From Anthostomella pinea (lineage: Eukaryota > Ascomycota > Sordariomycetes > Xylariales > Xylariaceae): a stretch of DNA of 64,000 nt. Of this stretch, positions 34,437-44,866 are shown one piece after another. The notes beneath the pieces are model-generated. The model did not search any database. It was not told the origin of the DNA and saw nothing but the letters and a program-made list of their open reading frames with translations. The stretch is from NCBI GenBank assembly GCA_963556695.1, contig CAUWAG010000003.1, positions 6,696,001-6,760,000 of the forward strand, written 5' to 3'. The first letter of the stretch is position 1. The number at the start of each line of letters is the position of its first letter. The position numbers were made by a program, and so were the translations under genes.

Positions 34437-36107
34437 CTATTCGAGAGCTGTAAATCTTTCCAGGAAAACTTCCGCCTCCCGGTCCTCCTGATCAATCACC
34501 TCTTTCCGCTCTTCGCTTCTAACTTGGATGACACACTCAAACTTTTCCGGCCTGATGTTGAAACCGTCGGTATACGCAAAGGTGTCGTACTCCTTGCCCT
34601 CGATACCTGCGATCTGGAACCCCCACACCAGCTTCGCAAGTGCCACAAACAGACTGTTTGCCGCAAGGTCCGCGCCAGGACAGATGCGCCGTCCCCAGCC
34701 AAAGCTCGAATGGCCTGCTTTGGCGGGATGCGTCTTCCCGCGCATCCCTCCTTCCAAGGGCTGTTTCTCTGACACCGGATCAAGGAAACGCCGGGGGTCG
34801 AAGACATGCGAGTTGGGGTAATACAGCTCGTTGAGGTTGATGGCCCATAAATTTCCCAGGACAGTCGTTCCCTTTGGAATCAGATACCCGCCATAGATGT
34901 CGTCTTCGGTGCTCGAATGCGGTGTGCCGCCAAGCACAGCGACGGGGCGCCATCTCAGGACCTCCTTGACAAGCGCACGGATATACGGCAGATTGGGCTC
35001 GTCGGCGAAAGTCGGCGAGCGCGTGGATCCAATGACGGCATCGACTTCAGCTTGAGCGGCGCGTAGAGCCTCAGGGTGCGTCACGAACGCAAGGAAGGCG
35101 GTACAGAGCGTCGAGGCTGTAGTGTCGGCGCCGGCACCAAAAAGCGAGGCTGGCACGAAAGAGAAGTCGCGGTCCGAAAGCGGGATAGATTGGGAAGAGC
35201 GGAGCTCGAGGAGAAGCTTGCAGAGAGAGTCGGGGACGCTGTCGGGAGCGCCTTTGGCCTTAGCTTGTGCAATATCACCCTTCACGACGTCAACGAGAGC
35301 CATGTTGGCGGCTGCTTCTCTCCTGCCGTGGTGCTGAATGTCTGCTTTCCAGGGCGCGAATACGTTCGGCACGTACTTCAGTACGGGAAAGCTCTCGACA
35401 AGGTATTTTCCAGGCACATTGAGACTGCTCGAGTAGTGCATGAATTCGAAGCGCTGACGGATCACTTCGGCATCCAGGCTGTCGATTCGATGCCCGTATG
35501 ATACAGAGAATACGATGCTTGACGTAAAGCGTTCGAGCAACTTCTCGTAGTCCTCCGGGGCAGATAGCAGCTGGTAGCATAGCCGTGATGCCTCGGCCTC
35601 CTGGATGGGCTTATACAGCCGCAGTGCCTTGGGTGTCAGGGCATAGTGCAGTAGTTTCCTCCTCACGCTCCATTCCTTTCCGTAGGGCTGCACGAGTACG
35701 CTGCCACCATCCCAGAGCAGCTCGCCCATGGCGACCATACGTGGACGCGAAGAGTATTTGTTGCTGCGCTTTTCCATCAACTCAGCCGCGACGACGGGAT
35801 CACTGATCACCACAGTTGGTAGCCGACCGATCCAAATGGTGAATATGGGACCGTATATCTTGGACCATTTCTCGAATTGAAGCCATGGCTGCGACTGGGG
35901 AAGTTGGTGGTTATTGCCTATGAATGGAAGGGGCCGCGGACCCGGTGGCATTCGGAGGTATAGCGAGTAGTCATGGATGAGAAAGATAAGCGGTGTTATG
36001 ACGAGGATGGCGACGGAGAGCCATGTGTAGGATAAATCGACAGACGACAGAGCTTCCAGAGCCATTGCTAGCGACATTTTTGCGAACTGAAAAACGGACT
36101 TGTCCAA
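34437..36107 (-). CDS. Cytochrome P450 monooxygenase (CYP2-like fungal class)
   Basis: Intron-free, 556 residues from the ATG at 36107, or 546 from the second Met (36077). N-terminal membrane anchor at about residues 28-48 (WLSVAILVITPLIFLI), then the proline hinge PPGPRPLPFIGN. Key motifs are intact: I-helix AGADTT (325-330), ExxR as EVLR (382-385), PNSHVFDPRRF (PERF-type), and the heme loop FGWGRRICPG (469-478) with Cys476. Resembles fungal P450s related to O-methylsterigmatocystin oxidoreductases, which hydroxylate aromatic or polyketide substrates; the substrate is unknown. ER-bound. It is divergent to the FAD monooxygenase with 418 bp between starts. Lack of introns contrasts with most neighbours. 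Confidence 0.92.
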   Translation of the reverse strand: MDKSVFQFAKMSLAMALEALSSVDLSYTWLSVAILVITPLIFLIHDYSLYLRMPPGPRPLPFIGNNHQLPQSQPWLQFEKWSKIYGPIFTIWIGRLPTVVISDPVVAAELMEKRSNKYSSRPRMVAMGELLWDGGSVLVQPYGKEWSVRRKLLHYALTPKALRLYKPIQEAEASRLCYQLLSAPEDYEKLLERFTSSIVFSVSYGHRIDSLDAEVIRQRFEFMHYSSSLNVPGKYLVESFPVLKYVPNVFAPWKADIQHHGRREAAANMALVDVVKGDIAQAKAKGAPDSVPDSLCKLLLELRSSQSIPLSDRDFSFVPASLFGAGADTTASTLCTAFLAFVTHPEALRAAQAEVDAVIGSTRSPTFADEPNLPYIRALVKEVLRWRPVAVLGGTPHSSTEDDIYGGYLIPKGTTVLGNLWAINLNELYYPNSHVFDPRRFLDPVSEKQPLEGGMRGKTHPAKAGHSSFGWGRRICPGADLAANSLFVALAKLVWGFQIAGIEGKEYDTFAYTDGFNIRPEKFECVIQVRSEERKEVIDQEDREAEVFLERFTALE

Positions 36108-36525
36108 GTGAGAGCCCGCAATGTGCTTTCGAAGTATGTGATGCTGGTGTCTGAGATATCGACTCTACCTGCATACGCTCACACAGTCCCCACAAAGAGT
36201 ACGAGACGTGTACATAGATAACTGCCGTGAGATTTATCATAGCCTTCGGCGGGGGTTGCTGCGTGAGGGGTCGCTCCCCCCTTTACCCCAGACTCCACAT
36301 CTACATTTTGTCATATGACATACACTGATCACGCGTGGGCTGGAAGGATGCAGTACACGAAGCCACGCCCGTTCGGCATTGTATGATGTCGTCGGCTGTC
36401 AGGGACTTCGTTCGACTGATACGTACCTCAATGCCGCGCCGCAAAGATGTCTGTTTTCCATTCACCTCTCTGCAGCCCGCTAGATTTACCGCAGAAAAAC
36501 ATCTGACTAAAGGGCCATTTTCACC
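36108..36525. promoter_or_regulatory. Shared divergent promoter region of P450 and FAD monooxygenase
   Basis: 418 bases between two divergent start codons. No other gene fits, so both promoters must lie here. I see no motif that I can assign with confidence. Confidence 0.55.
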
Positions 36526-37848
36526 ATGTCAGGCATCAAAGTTATCGTTGTTGGTGCAGGCTTCGCTGGCCTAACCGCTGCTATCGAATGTGTCCGACAC
36601 GGCCATGTCGTCACAGTACTCGAGTCGTTCAAAGAGCTCAAGCCCCTTGGGGACCTAATCAGCTTCGGCCACAACGCTGGTCGCATCTTTCGCCGCTGGC
36701 CAGGTGTGGAAGGCCAGCTTGCCCCCATATGCCTGGACACCCGCAGTCTGACCTTCAAGACGTACGCCGGAGAAGACATCATGACGCAGGTTTGGGACGA
36801 GGAAGAGCTGGAAAGGCAGGGCGGTAAGAAGTTCAACGGCCATAGAGGCGAGATCCACGAGATTATCTGGAATCATGCCCTGAGCTTGGGCGTGGAGATT
36901 CGGCTCGGGCAGCGGGTTACAGAATATTTCGAGACGGACAGCGAAGCCGGTGTGATCTCAAACGGGGAAAGAGTGGTGGCTGATGTGGTCCTTGCCGCTG
37001 ACGGCGTCCGATCAACCGCCAGGACCATCGTGCTTGGGTTTGAAGACAAGCCGAAAAGCTCCGGCTACGCCATATACAGGGCATGGTTTTCGTCGGCAGA
37101 GTTGGCAAAGAATCCTTTGACAGCACATCTGGTCAATCAAGGAGACACACATACCGGCTGGCTAGGTCCCGACGTACACTTCCTCGCGGCCTCTATCAAG
37201 AACGGTAAAGACTTTAGCTGGGTCTGTACACACAAGGTACGAGAAGCATGATACCGACTGGTTTCGCATTGCTGACTGACGGTAATGCAGGATGAGGCTG
37301 ACGTGGAAGAGAGTTGGTCTGCTCCAGGCAGCACTGAAGATGCTCTCAAAGTCCTTGAAGGGTGGGATCCAGCTGTTCACGCAATCGTAAGCGCAACTCC
37401 AGCGGACAGGCTCGTTGACTGGAAACTCGTCTATCGAGACCCGTTTCCCACATGGCTCTCGCCTTTGCACCGGATTGCTTTGATAGGAGATGCCGCGCAT
37501 CCGTTTCTCCCTACCTCGATACAAGGTGCAAGCCAGGCCATGGAGGATGGCTCTACCCTTGCCGTTTGTCTCGAACTCAGCGGTAAGGCTAATGCGCAAG
37601 AGGCGCTGCGGGCGTACGAAAAGATCAGGTACGAGAGGGTTCGAGCGGCTCAGAAGACTGGAGAGTCTACGCGGGACAAGTGGCACAAGGCCGACTTTGA
37701 CCAGCTGAAGAACAACCCCAAAGCGATCAAACTACCCAGGGAGGACTGGCTCTTGAATCATGATGCTGAGTCTCATGCATACAATGTTTATGCTGAGACG
37801 GTAGCAGCCTTGAAGCAAGAAACTCCAGAAGTAAGGTCTCAACCTTGA
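36526..37848 (+). CDS. FAD-dependent monooxygenase, salicylate-hydroxylase-like
   Basis: Exons 36526-37236 and 37291-37848; 422 residues; intron GTACGA to ATGCAG. Group A flavin monooxygenase motifs are present in order: the dinucleotide-binding GAGFAG (residues 10-15) in VIVVGAGFAGLTAAIE, the DG motif in VVLAADGVRSTART, and the GD motif in ALIGDAAHPFLPTSIQGAS (about 300-318) that binds FAD ribityl. No membrane segment or signal, so it is probably cytosolic. The family hydroxylates phenolic substrates using NAD(P)H and oxygen; salicylate is only the name-giving example. Its position between a P450 and an MFS transporter suggests a shared small-molecule pathway. Confidence 0.9.
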
Positions 37849-38780
37849 AGTGTCCCACGGAACCAAAGCTCCAGCGAGTGTGGTGCTCGACCGTGGCTTA
37901 TTGTTGTAGCAGTAGTGTGCATCTACCAATATACACCAGCAGCATCTTCTTGTCATGTGGCCTTAAGGAATTAGCCAATTGCACCTCTTTCATTCTATCC
38001 AGCAGGTCGTTTCGGCCTGTACGATGTAATTTGCTTACGTAGGTATTACGATAACGCCAGATGGATATGAATATGGTAGCTCGGGCGTTCGGACGTTCAT
38101 CCATTGAGTGCCACCAATAGCGCGGCAGACAGCTACCATACACCACTTTCCGATTTGAACGTAACGCTCATGCAGTAGTCGCCTGTGCTACAGACTGTAT
38201 TGGTCACCCCGTCCATGGCAACTCAACAGCCACCTTCTACCCGACCAAGGAGATGAGAAGCAAGAGCAGTACCGACACACTGAGCTGTAATGTTACACCA
38301 CAAGAGACAAGGGTTCATGAACGCCCCTGGACTGAAGTCATATGACTCCCAGTTGCCTGCGCTTATCAGGTATATTGCATGAGCCTGTCTGAATCATGAC
38401 TCATGAGTGAGGGTCGAAAAGGGGGGGGGGGATACCCCGCGAAAAGGCCCTACGATTACTCCGCGTCCTACATATCTAGTGGCCTTACCCCACAACCCCC
38501 AGAGTCACATTCGGAAGCTTAACAATGTGGCTTACCAGTCTAGGTGAATGATCGCTGCTCAAACGGCAAGGATCTAGAGCATCTGCCATCAGCGGAGCGG
38601 CAGTTGAGGTGAGCGATGATATGGAGGGCGGGCTTTGCAACCTTGCACATTGTACCATTGACGACATGACAATCGGCGTCTTCGAACTTATCTTCCCTGC
38701 CTCCTGACTTTCAACGAACTCCATACCTCCGGACGGAGCAGTCTTCGTACCATTGGCAAAAACATTCAAAGACTGCCAAG
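37849..38780. other. Intergenic region upstream of the MFS gene
   Basis: 932 bases, no gene. An uninterrupted run of about ten G lies at 38421-38431. Contains the MFS promoter. Confidence 0.5.
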
Positions 38781-40731
38781 ATGCCCTTCGGAATCATTGA
38801 CTGCAAGCGGTTGGAGGTGGTCCCCGGGACAGGTAAGCTTTGATAGAGTTAGGTAATCTGCAGTCAACGCTGATGAGATTCGACAGCATGGATGAACGAC
38901 CAAGCAGACTTACCCCAGGAATTACACGCAATACCTGCCGAGCGGTTGAAGCATGGCAGTGGGAAACACTCTCACATCATACTCGTGCCTCAACCGTCAG
39001 ACTCGCCAAATGATCCCCTCAATGTAAGCCTACTTACCAAAAGTCGAGAAGGGCTTTGCTAAAAATTGCCGCTGCAGTGGCCATTGTGGAAGAAAGACAT
39101 GATCTTACTCATCGTCAGCCTCTCTGCCGCAGTTGTAGGAGCTTACGGTCCAATGCTCGGGCCAGGCTTCGTACCAGTTTCGAAAGAACTCGGCATTTCA
39201 ATCAACACTCTGTCCCAATCGACGGCATGGCTGATCCTGACCATCGGCCTTTGCGTGTTCTTTGCAAATCCAGTTGCAAAGATATACGGGAAAAGACCGG
39301 TCTATATCGTCTCGATCTGCCTTCTATTTGCAGTAAGCATCTGGGGAGCAGTGGCGAAAAGTTACAGCTCGTTTCTTGCAAGCCGAATCGTTGGTGGCTT
39401 TGGTCAGTCAGCTCAAGCTTACTCCAGGCGATGAACAAGTTAGTAACATGATGTTAGGCATGGCACCCTACGAGATCTTGGTGCAATCAACCATCGGCGA
39501 TCTCTGGCATGTATAAAAACATCCCTATTCTAGACCCCATGCCCCGGTTCTGGAATACACTTGAACCTTCTGCTAACTTCTCGGCAGTAAGTAATTCTGC
39601 TAGGCGGTTCCAGAGACATAGGGTACGGTAACTAACCAGGGACGTTTTCATACACTAGACTTTGTCCATCAACGAGCGACTAGAATCGCAGTGTGGAATC
39701 TCTTCCTTCTATGCGGTATCGCCGGCGCCTCATTCATCAGCGGCTACATAATCGAAAACCTGGGCTACCAATGGACTTTCGGGATATGTGCCGTCTTGTT
39801 CGGTATTTCCATGTTTCTCACAATATTCTTGGTCCCGGAAACATCCTACGTCCGGCCCACTCCAGACCTCAGTACCTTACCGGAAAAGAGTCATGGCGAC
39901 GACGAAGAACTGGGTAAAGATTCCGAAGCCCTCCACATTGAGCAGCTGCCGCCGTCGAATGCCGACGACCCAAAGACGACGTATTTGCAATCTATCCGGC
40001 CCCTGAGTGGAAGATACTCCGAAGCCCCTTTGCTGAAGATCATGGCAAGGCCTTTCGTAATGTTCTTCTGCTACCCAGCGGTCCTTTGGGCATTTCTCAT
40101 CTACGGCACAACACTGACGTGGATTGTCGTCTTCTCGGTTGTGAACGGCGTGATATTTGTTGAAGCGCCTTACAATTTTTCTGTCGCGCAGGCCGGTCTC
40201 ACGAGTCTTTCGCCCTTCATTCTGACGATCATTGCCGAAGCAGTATCTGGCCCTCTGAACGACTGGATCTGCCTGAAGCTCACAAGACGTAACTATGGAG
40301 TCTATGAGCCAGAGTTTCGGCTCGTACTCATGATCGTCGTGGCAATACTGGGAGGTGTTGGTTTCTTCGGCTTCGGCCTGACGGTCCATTACCAGACGCA
40401 CTGGTCCGGCCCGGTCCTGACTTATGGCCTGGCGAATATGGCTCTCGGATTTGCGGGAGTCTGCGTCTTTGGATATGTGTTGGACTCCTATCCCAAGCTG
40501 GCCGAAGAAGCCTTCGTTGCCATCAACGCACGGAACTTTCTCACATTCGGACTGACATACTTTGTGAACGACTGGCTGGCCGAAGATGGAGCGTTGGAGG
40601 TGTTTTGTGTCTTGGGAGGCTGCTTCCTCGGCGTCACGCTGCTGACTATCCCTCTTTGGATTTTTGGAAAGAAGATTCGAAGCAAGATTGCTCGAAACAG
40701 ATTTTTGAGGCAGTTTATGACAGACCTGTAA
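38781..40731 (+). CDS. MFS drug/polyamine-type transporter (DHA family)
   Basis: Probable exons 38781-38832, 38887-39023, 39078-39402, 39458-39510, 39640-40731; about 552 residues. The N-terminus has the fungal pattern MPFGIIDCKRLEVVPGT and NDPLNWPLWKKD, followed by helices VSLSAAVVGAYGPMLGPGF, PVAKIYGKRPVYIV (the D/GxxxKRP loop), VGGFGMAPYEILVQ, and later VWNLFLLCGIAGASFISGYIIENLGYQW. Twelve helices are expected with a central loop at about 260-310. The fourth intron is doubtful: the acceptor at 39639 keeps frame and adds GRFHTLD, while the next AG (39658) would break it. Plasma-membrane export of the cluster's product is a plausible role. Confidence 0.82.
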
Positions 40732-43700
40732 CACTCCATCTGACGGTAGTTACGACAGAAACATGTTCAGACTTACGAGCCGTGTCGTACCATTTGACAG
40801 CCAGTCCATGTCGCCGATCGTATTCCTTGCTGACCCAGCAACATTGGTTGCATCCATATCAACCTTGAAGGTGCCCAGGGGTTGCCAAAAGAGGAGCATA
40901 GGGTATCTGGCTGCCACGTCTACATCTTTCTGTCACCGACCAGCAAGGTGTTGATGTGAGGCACTGAGGTCCAGGTTATTGCCCCTCCTTCGCCAGACCG
41001 GCCTCGCCCATCTTCCCTCTCCAACTGTAAGCAGCTTTACATGAAGCCTGAAGGCTGTGAATGGTCCGACTTCTTGTCACAACCATTTGCTTACCTTAGC
41101 TCATCAACCAAGGTGCAAGTGCAGTGGTTCTTCCAAGTACCCTCCCGTTCTACTGTAAATTTATTTTATTCCCTAGCAGATCACTAATTTTCATTAGTTA
41201 CATGTAGGTAGCGTGGAGCGGAGCGTACGTACTAGATGGTAGATAGGCAGCTTCGCTAGACGAACCCGCTCAAGCCGACAGGCGACTGTCAATAGACCCG
41301 GGAACTTGGCTAGCTAGTCCATATGGTGGCAGGCTAGATGGGATCTCTCTATCAGGGTCTGTCCCATCCCACCTCCGATACTCGGAAAACTGAGTCAAAG
41401 GCGATTGGAGCCCTGACGAGTACCCTCCAAGTCGTGCGCAGTCGCCTGCTCCTTTCCCCTTTCCCCTTTCCCCTTTCCGAAGCCCACGCTCGAGACTCAG
41501 ATCCACCAAAACTTATCAACCGTCAATGAGTTGTATGGACCTTTGTTCTCCAGGCTAGTCATTGTCCCAGTCGACAGTCACGGTACTTTACCTGATCTCT
41601 TCAGTGGATGATCTGGCCATTATCCAAAACGGGATCATCGCGTCGTAGACGAAGTCATCCATTCGCTCTGCCTCGATCAAGCAGCGCATCAGCGACGTGA
41701 TAAACTCAATATATACCGTCAGTCGCGATCACATAGCAGCTCCCGGAACGGCCTGCCGTCTTGTGCGGTACATTTCCGAGTACACGCGACCCTCGGGCCC
41801 GAAGGCTGACACCTCCAGCGCCAAGTCGTCCGTCAGGTATTTTGCCGTCCTGACTAATGAGACTAATCAGAGGATCAGTCTACTCGTTGGTCCCTTAAAG
41901 GATGCGCATGGGTCAGCGAGTACTCCCCCGAGTCAGTAGGCTTACCAGCAACTTGGGCCCGGTTCAGGGCTGAGTCAACAAGTTCATCACCGCCAGCGCT
42001 CCCTGCCACTCTTCACGACTACGGGCCTGGACTCGAGCAGCCACCTGGGCCAGAGTCTCGCCAGATACATGCCTGGGCCAAGCCTCTGGAGTCAGCAGAC
42101 TTCCAAGACTTGGAAGCCTTATTCTCGAAAGACTGAGTTGCAGTGGCCTCGCTGCGGCTGAGATAGAGGCTGGGTACACCATAGCGCTCACCCAGCAAGC
42201 CTTTCAATGGGTGGTGAGAGGTAAGGTGTAGTCTGAGGCTGACCAGCGCATACCGGACCGTATACGGCTGCGTGCATGTATTATCGACTCTCATGGCGGC
42301 TTACGCTGTGTCGATGTGTGGTAACACAAGTTGTTGGCTCTATGGTGGTGTCTTTGGTGGTAAATGCCACTTCGATCATACTCATGGGGCTATATCATCA
42401 GCCTCAGCCTCCCCGCATGCAACCCAGCATTAGGCGACAGGCGACGACGGGCGCCACCGGGGCTTCGGTGCATTATCATGCATAGAACCATGATCCTTGG
42501 CTTGAACGCATGCGGCGGTTCTGTAGTCCTGGATGCTACGCATTGCCTCCACGTGACGTTCTCACGCGGCTTCCTGGCGAATACGTGCAGGGACAGACCG
42601 GCCCCGTCGTGGCTGTGGCATGGCTGCGGGAGTCCGATGAGACAGTGTCTCGGTACGAGTGTCTCGGTATACAATTCGGAAATTTCGGCTCTCCGCGTAT
42701 TAGACGACTTGTGTTCGATATTGCTCCCAGCCGGGTGGACAGTCATGCAGATCTACAATGTCAGCTCTTTACCCATAAGTGCCTTAGTCAGGTACTGGAC
42801 ACGTATCTCGAGCCCTGCCCTACCAACGCGGAGGCTCCCACTATCTCGAACGTCGAAGCAGATGATTGCCTGTCCCCCACGATCTCTTCTGTGCATTGCT
42901 GCCAAAAAATGCCTCGCCGCGGCCTTTGAGTAATACTCGAGGCTTTGGTGTGCAGTATCTGCTGACCGGCGCATGCATTGGTCTTGGAGGGGCATGTCTA
43001 CATCAAGACGATATTTAGCACGCAGTCCCGACGTAGGCTTCCATGCAGGCTTGCAGGGGTCAACGGGATCTTTGGGAAGTTGATGATGCGTTGGAAAGTT
43101 GGCTACGGCGAGATACGTTATGGAATTCTGGCAGTCTGGTCAGCATCCATGCAGCTGATCTCGTGTTGCTTGCATGAGGAAGCTGGGGCTACCTTGACAA
43201 GTCTGACGAACCTTACAATGGTGGGTCTATCGGTGAGGTGCTAGGTACCCCATGCGCATCAGCCTCACCTAGCTGTGGCTCATGAGAGATAATATGCTTC
43301 TTAAGTAGATGATAAGCTTATTCAGGTTGTTCCTGAGGCTGGTGCGCTGATCTCGCACGCAAGCCACTCGCGCCAAGCAGGGAGACTCGGAACGCATTTG
43401 TATCTACGGTACCTAGGTACCTACCTACCTATGGATAACAACATTTTACCCTGCGTCCACCATTGCAGCTGCACAGCGCCATCTACGCGGCACGACAGAA
43501 CGACTGATGACTCGCACCTCGAGGTGGACCGCGTGACAATACCACCCTTGGCCACGTATAAGTGGCTTGAATGACTGGAGTCTGCAGAGGCTTCTCGTGG
43601 CTGGTTTTCCTGACCTTTTGGTTTGACACCGGCGAAGTCATTGGTCGTCGACAGAACGAGAACGAGAGAAGCGAGGCAGTCCTAATAAGCGCAGACGCCG

Positions 43701-44866
43701 TCAAGAGACCTTCACGCTCGTTTGGCATGTCCCAAAACCTCACAAATCGAACTGCCAAAACCTACAGTGGCCGAGTCCCATGCCTTCGGGACCTGTTCAG
43801 ACGACTATACTAGTATACTGGACGGTCTTTGCGGGTCTAGATGTCTAGGCAGCTCAAGCCGTTCCTGGACCTCAACTCGTCTGCTCGTGTCCAAGAGAGC
43901 CAGAATATAATATGGTCAGCCCGGCACAGCCCGGCTTGGGAGCCCGAGGGTTGATGTCGTCGCCGAGTGGGGCAACCACCAACGGCTCCTGGCTGGCGCC
44001 ATGTTCGGATTCGCAGTCCCACCTGCTCGCCCTGCCTCGCCCCCGATGGTGATCTTGCCTCGACCCACCCCCTGTTAGTCTCCGAAGCTCTCGCGAATCG
44101 CGCAATGCTATAGGTCGAACGGGTCTTGGACTTCTGACTGACAAATGAACGTGGCCAGGCCTAGCAGGCCTCACGTGCTATGTCGTACCTACCAGTAGCA
44201 AATTCCGCCGGCATGGTCCGTATGCGGCCCCTTTCCATAGCGCTGGCGCTGTCTGCGTATAGCGTCCTGTCAACCCCAGCGGGAAGAAGGCAACCCATTC
44301 CATTCCCAGCGTCAAACCGCTCAGATCGTGGTTCTGCCCTTCTCCCACAATGAGACTACGGTTGGCTGGATTTACGAAGCCCATCCGCCACCACCTCCTT
44401 CGCCTGCGCTATCCAAAGCTATCTACAGAAGGCTCAATGTGGATGCCGCTGAAAGGAGCCTTAGCGGGAGGACAGTCCAACAGGTCGTCGACTGTGGCTG
44501 CCAGCTTGAAGCCATCCCACAGACCCCTGACTACTAGGTATCCGGTTCGTGCTGCTTCGTGAAGTGGGCTGCCTACCTTACACCCACCATGGCGGTATGA
44601 TCAAGCCGGTAGCAATCTACGATGGACCACCAACGCTACCATGGCCTATTCTATAAAGGAGCACGTTATGCCCCGGTAATATCCATCGATCCAATCCATC
44701 ATCAACCATGCAGACCATCTAAGCAATTCATCTAATACACCCATTCTCTTCGCCTTGCTCTCATGTTATATTACATTCCTACGGAGCTTCTATTCGTCTA
44801 CACTCGCTTTTTGGATCTTGCTACTCTCCCAGCTCCCTAGCTTGCTCATAGGCGAACTCATTCGCC
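40732..44866. other. 4.1-kb stretch without recognisable genes
   Basis: Both strands were read. Open frames (for example 41964-42191 minus, 42364-42933 plus, 43483-43758 minus) lack start context, splice signals joining them, or family motifs. It holds a CCCTTT pentuple-like tandem at about 41451-41478 and a TACCTAGGTACCTACCTACC array at about 43409-43431. The last few hundred bases are the promoter and leader of the WSC oxidase. Confidence 0.5.

Noticed and set aside
39511..39658. Stwintron (intron within intron) in the MFS gene
   Set aside because: Removing the inner candidate (GTATAA to GGCAG) leaves CAT-TAAGT, which does not rebuild a GT donor.
34437..40731. Full secondary-metabolite cluster
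   Set aside because: No polyketide synthase, peptide synthetase, terpene synthase or pathway regulator is visible; only tailoring-type and transport genes.
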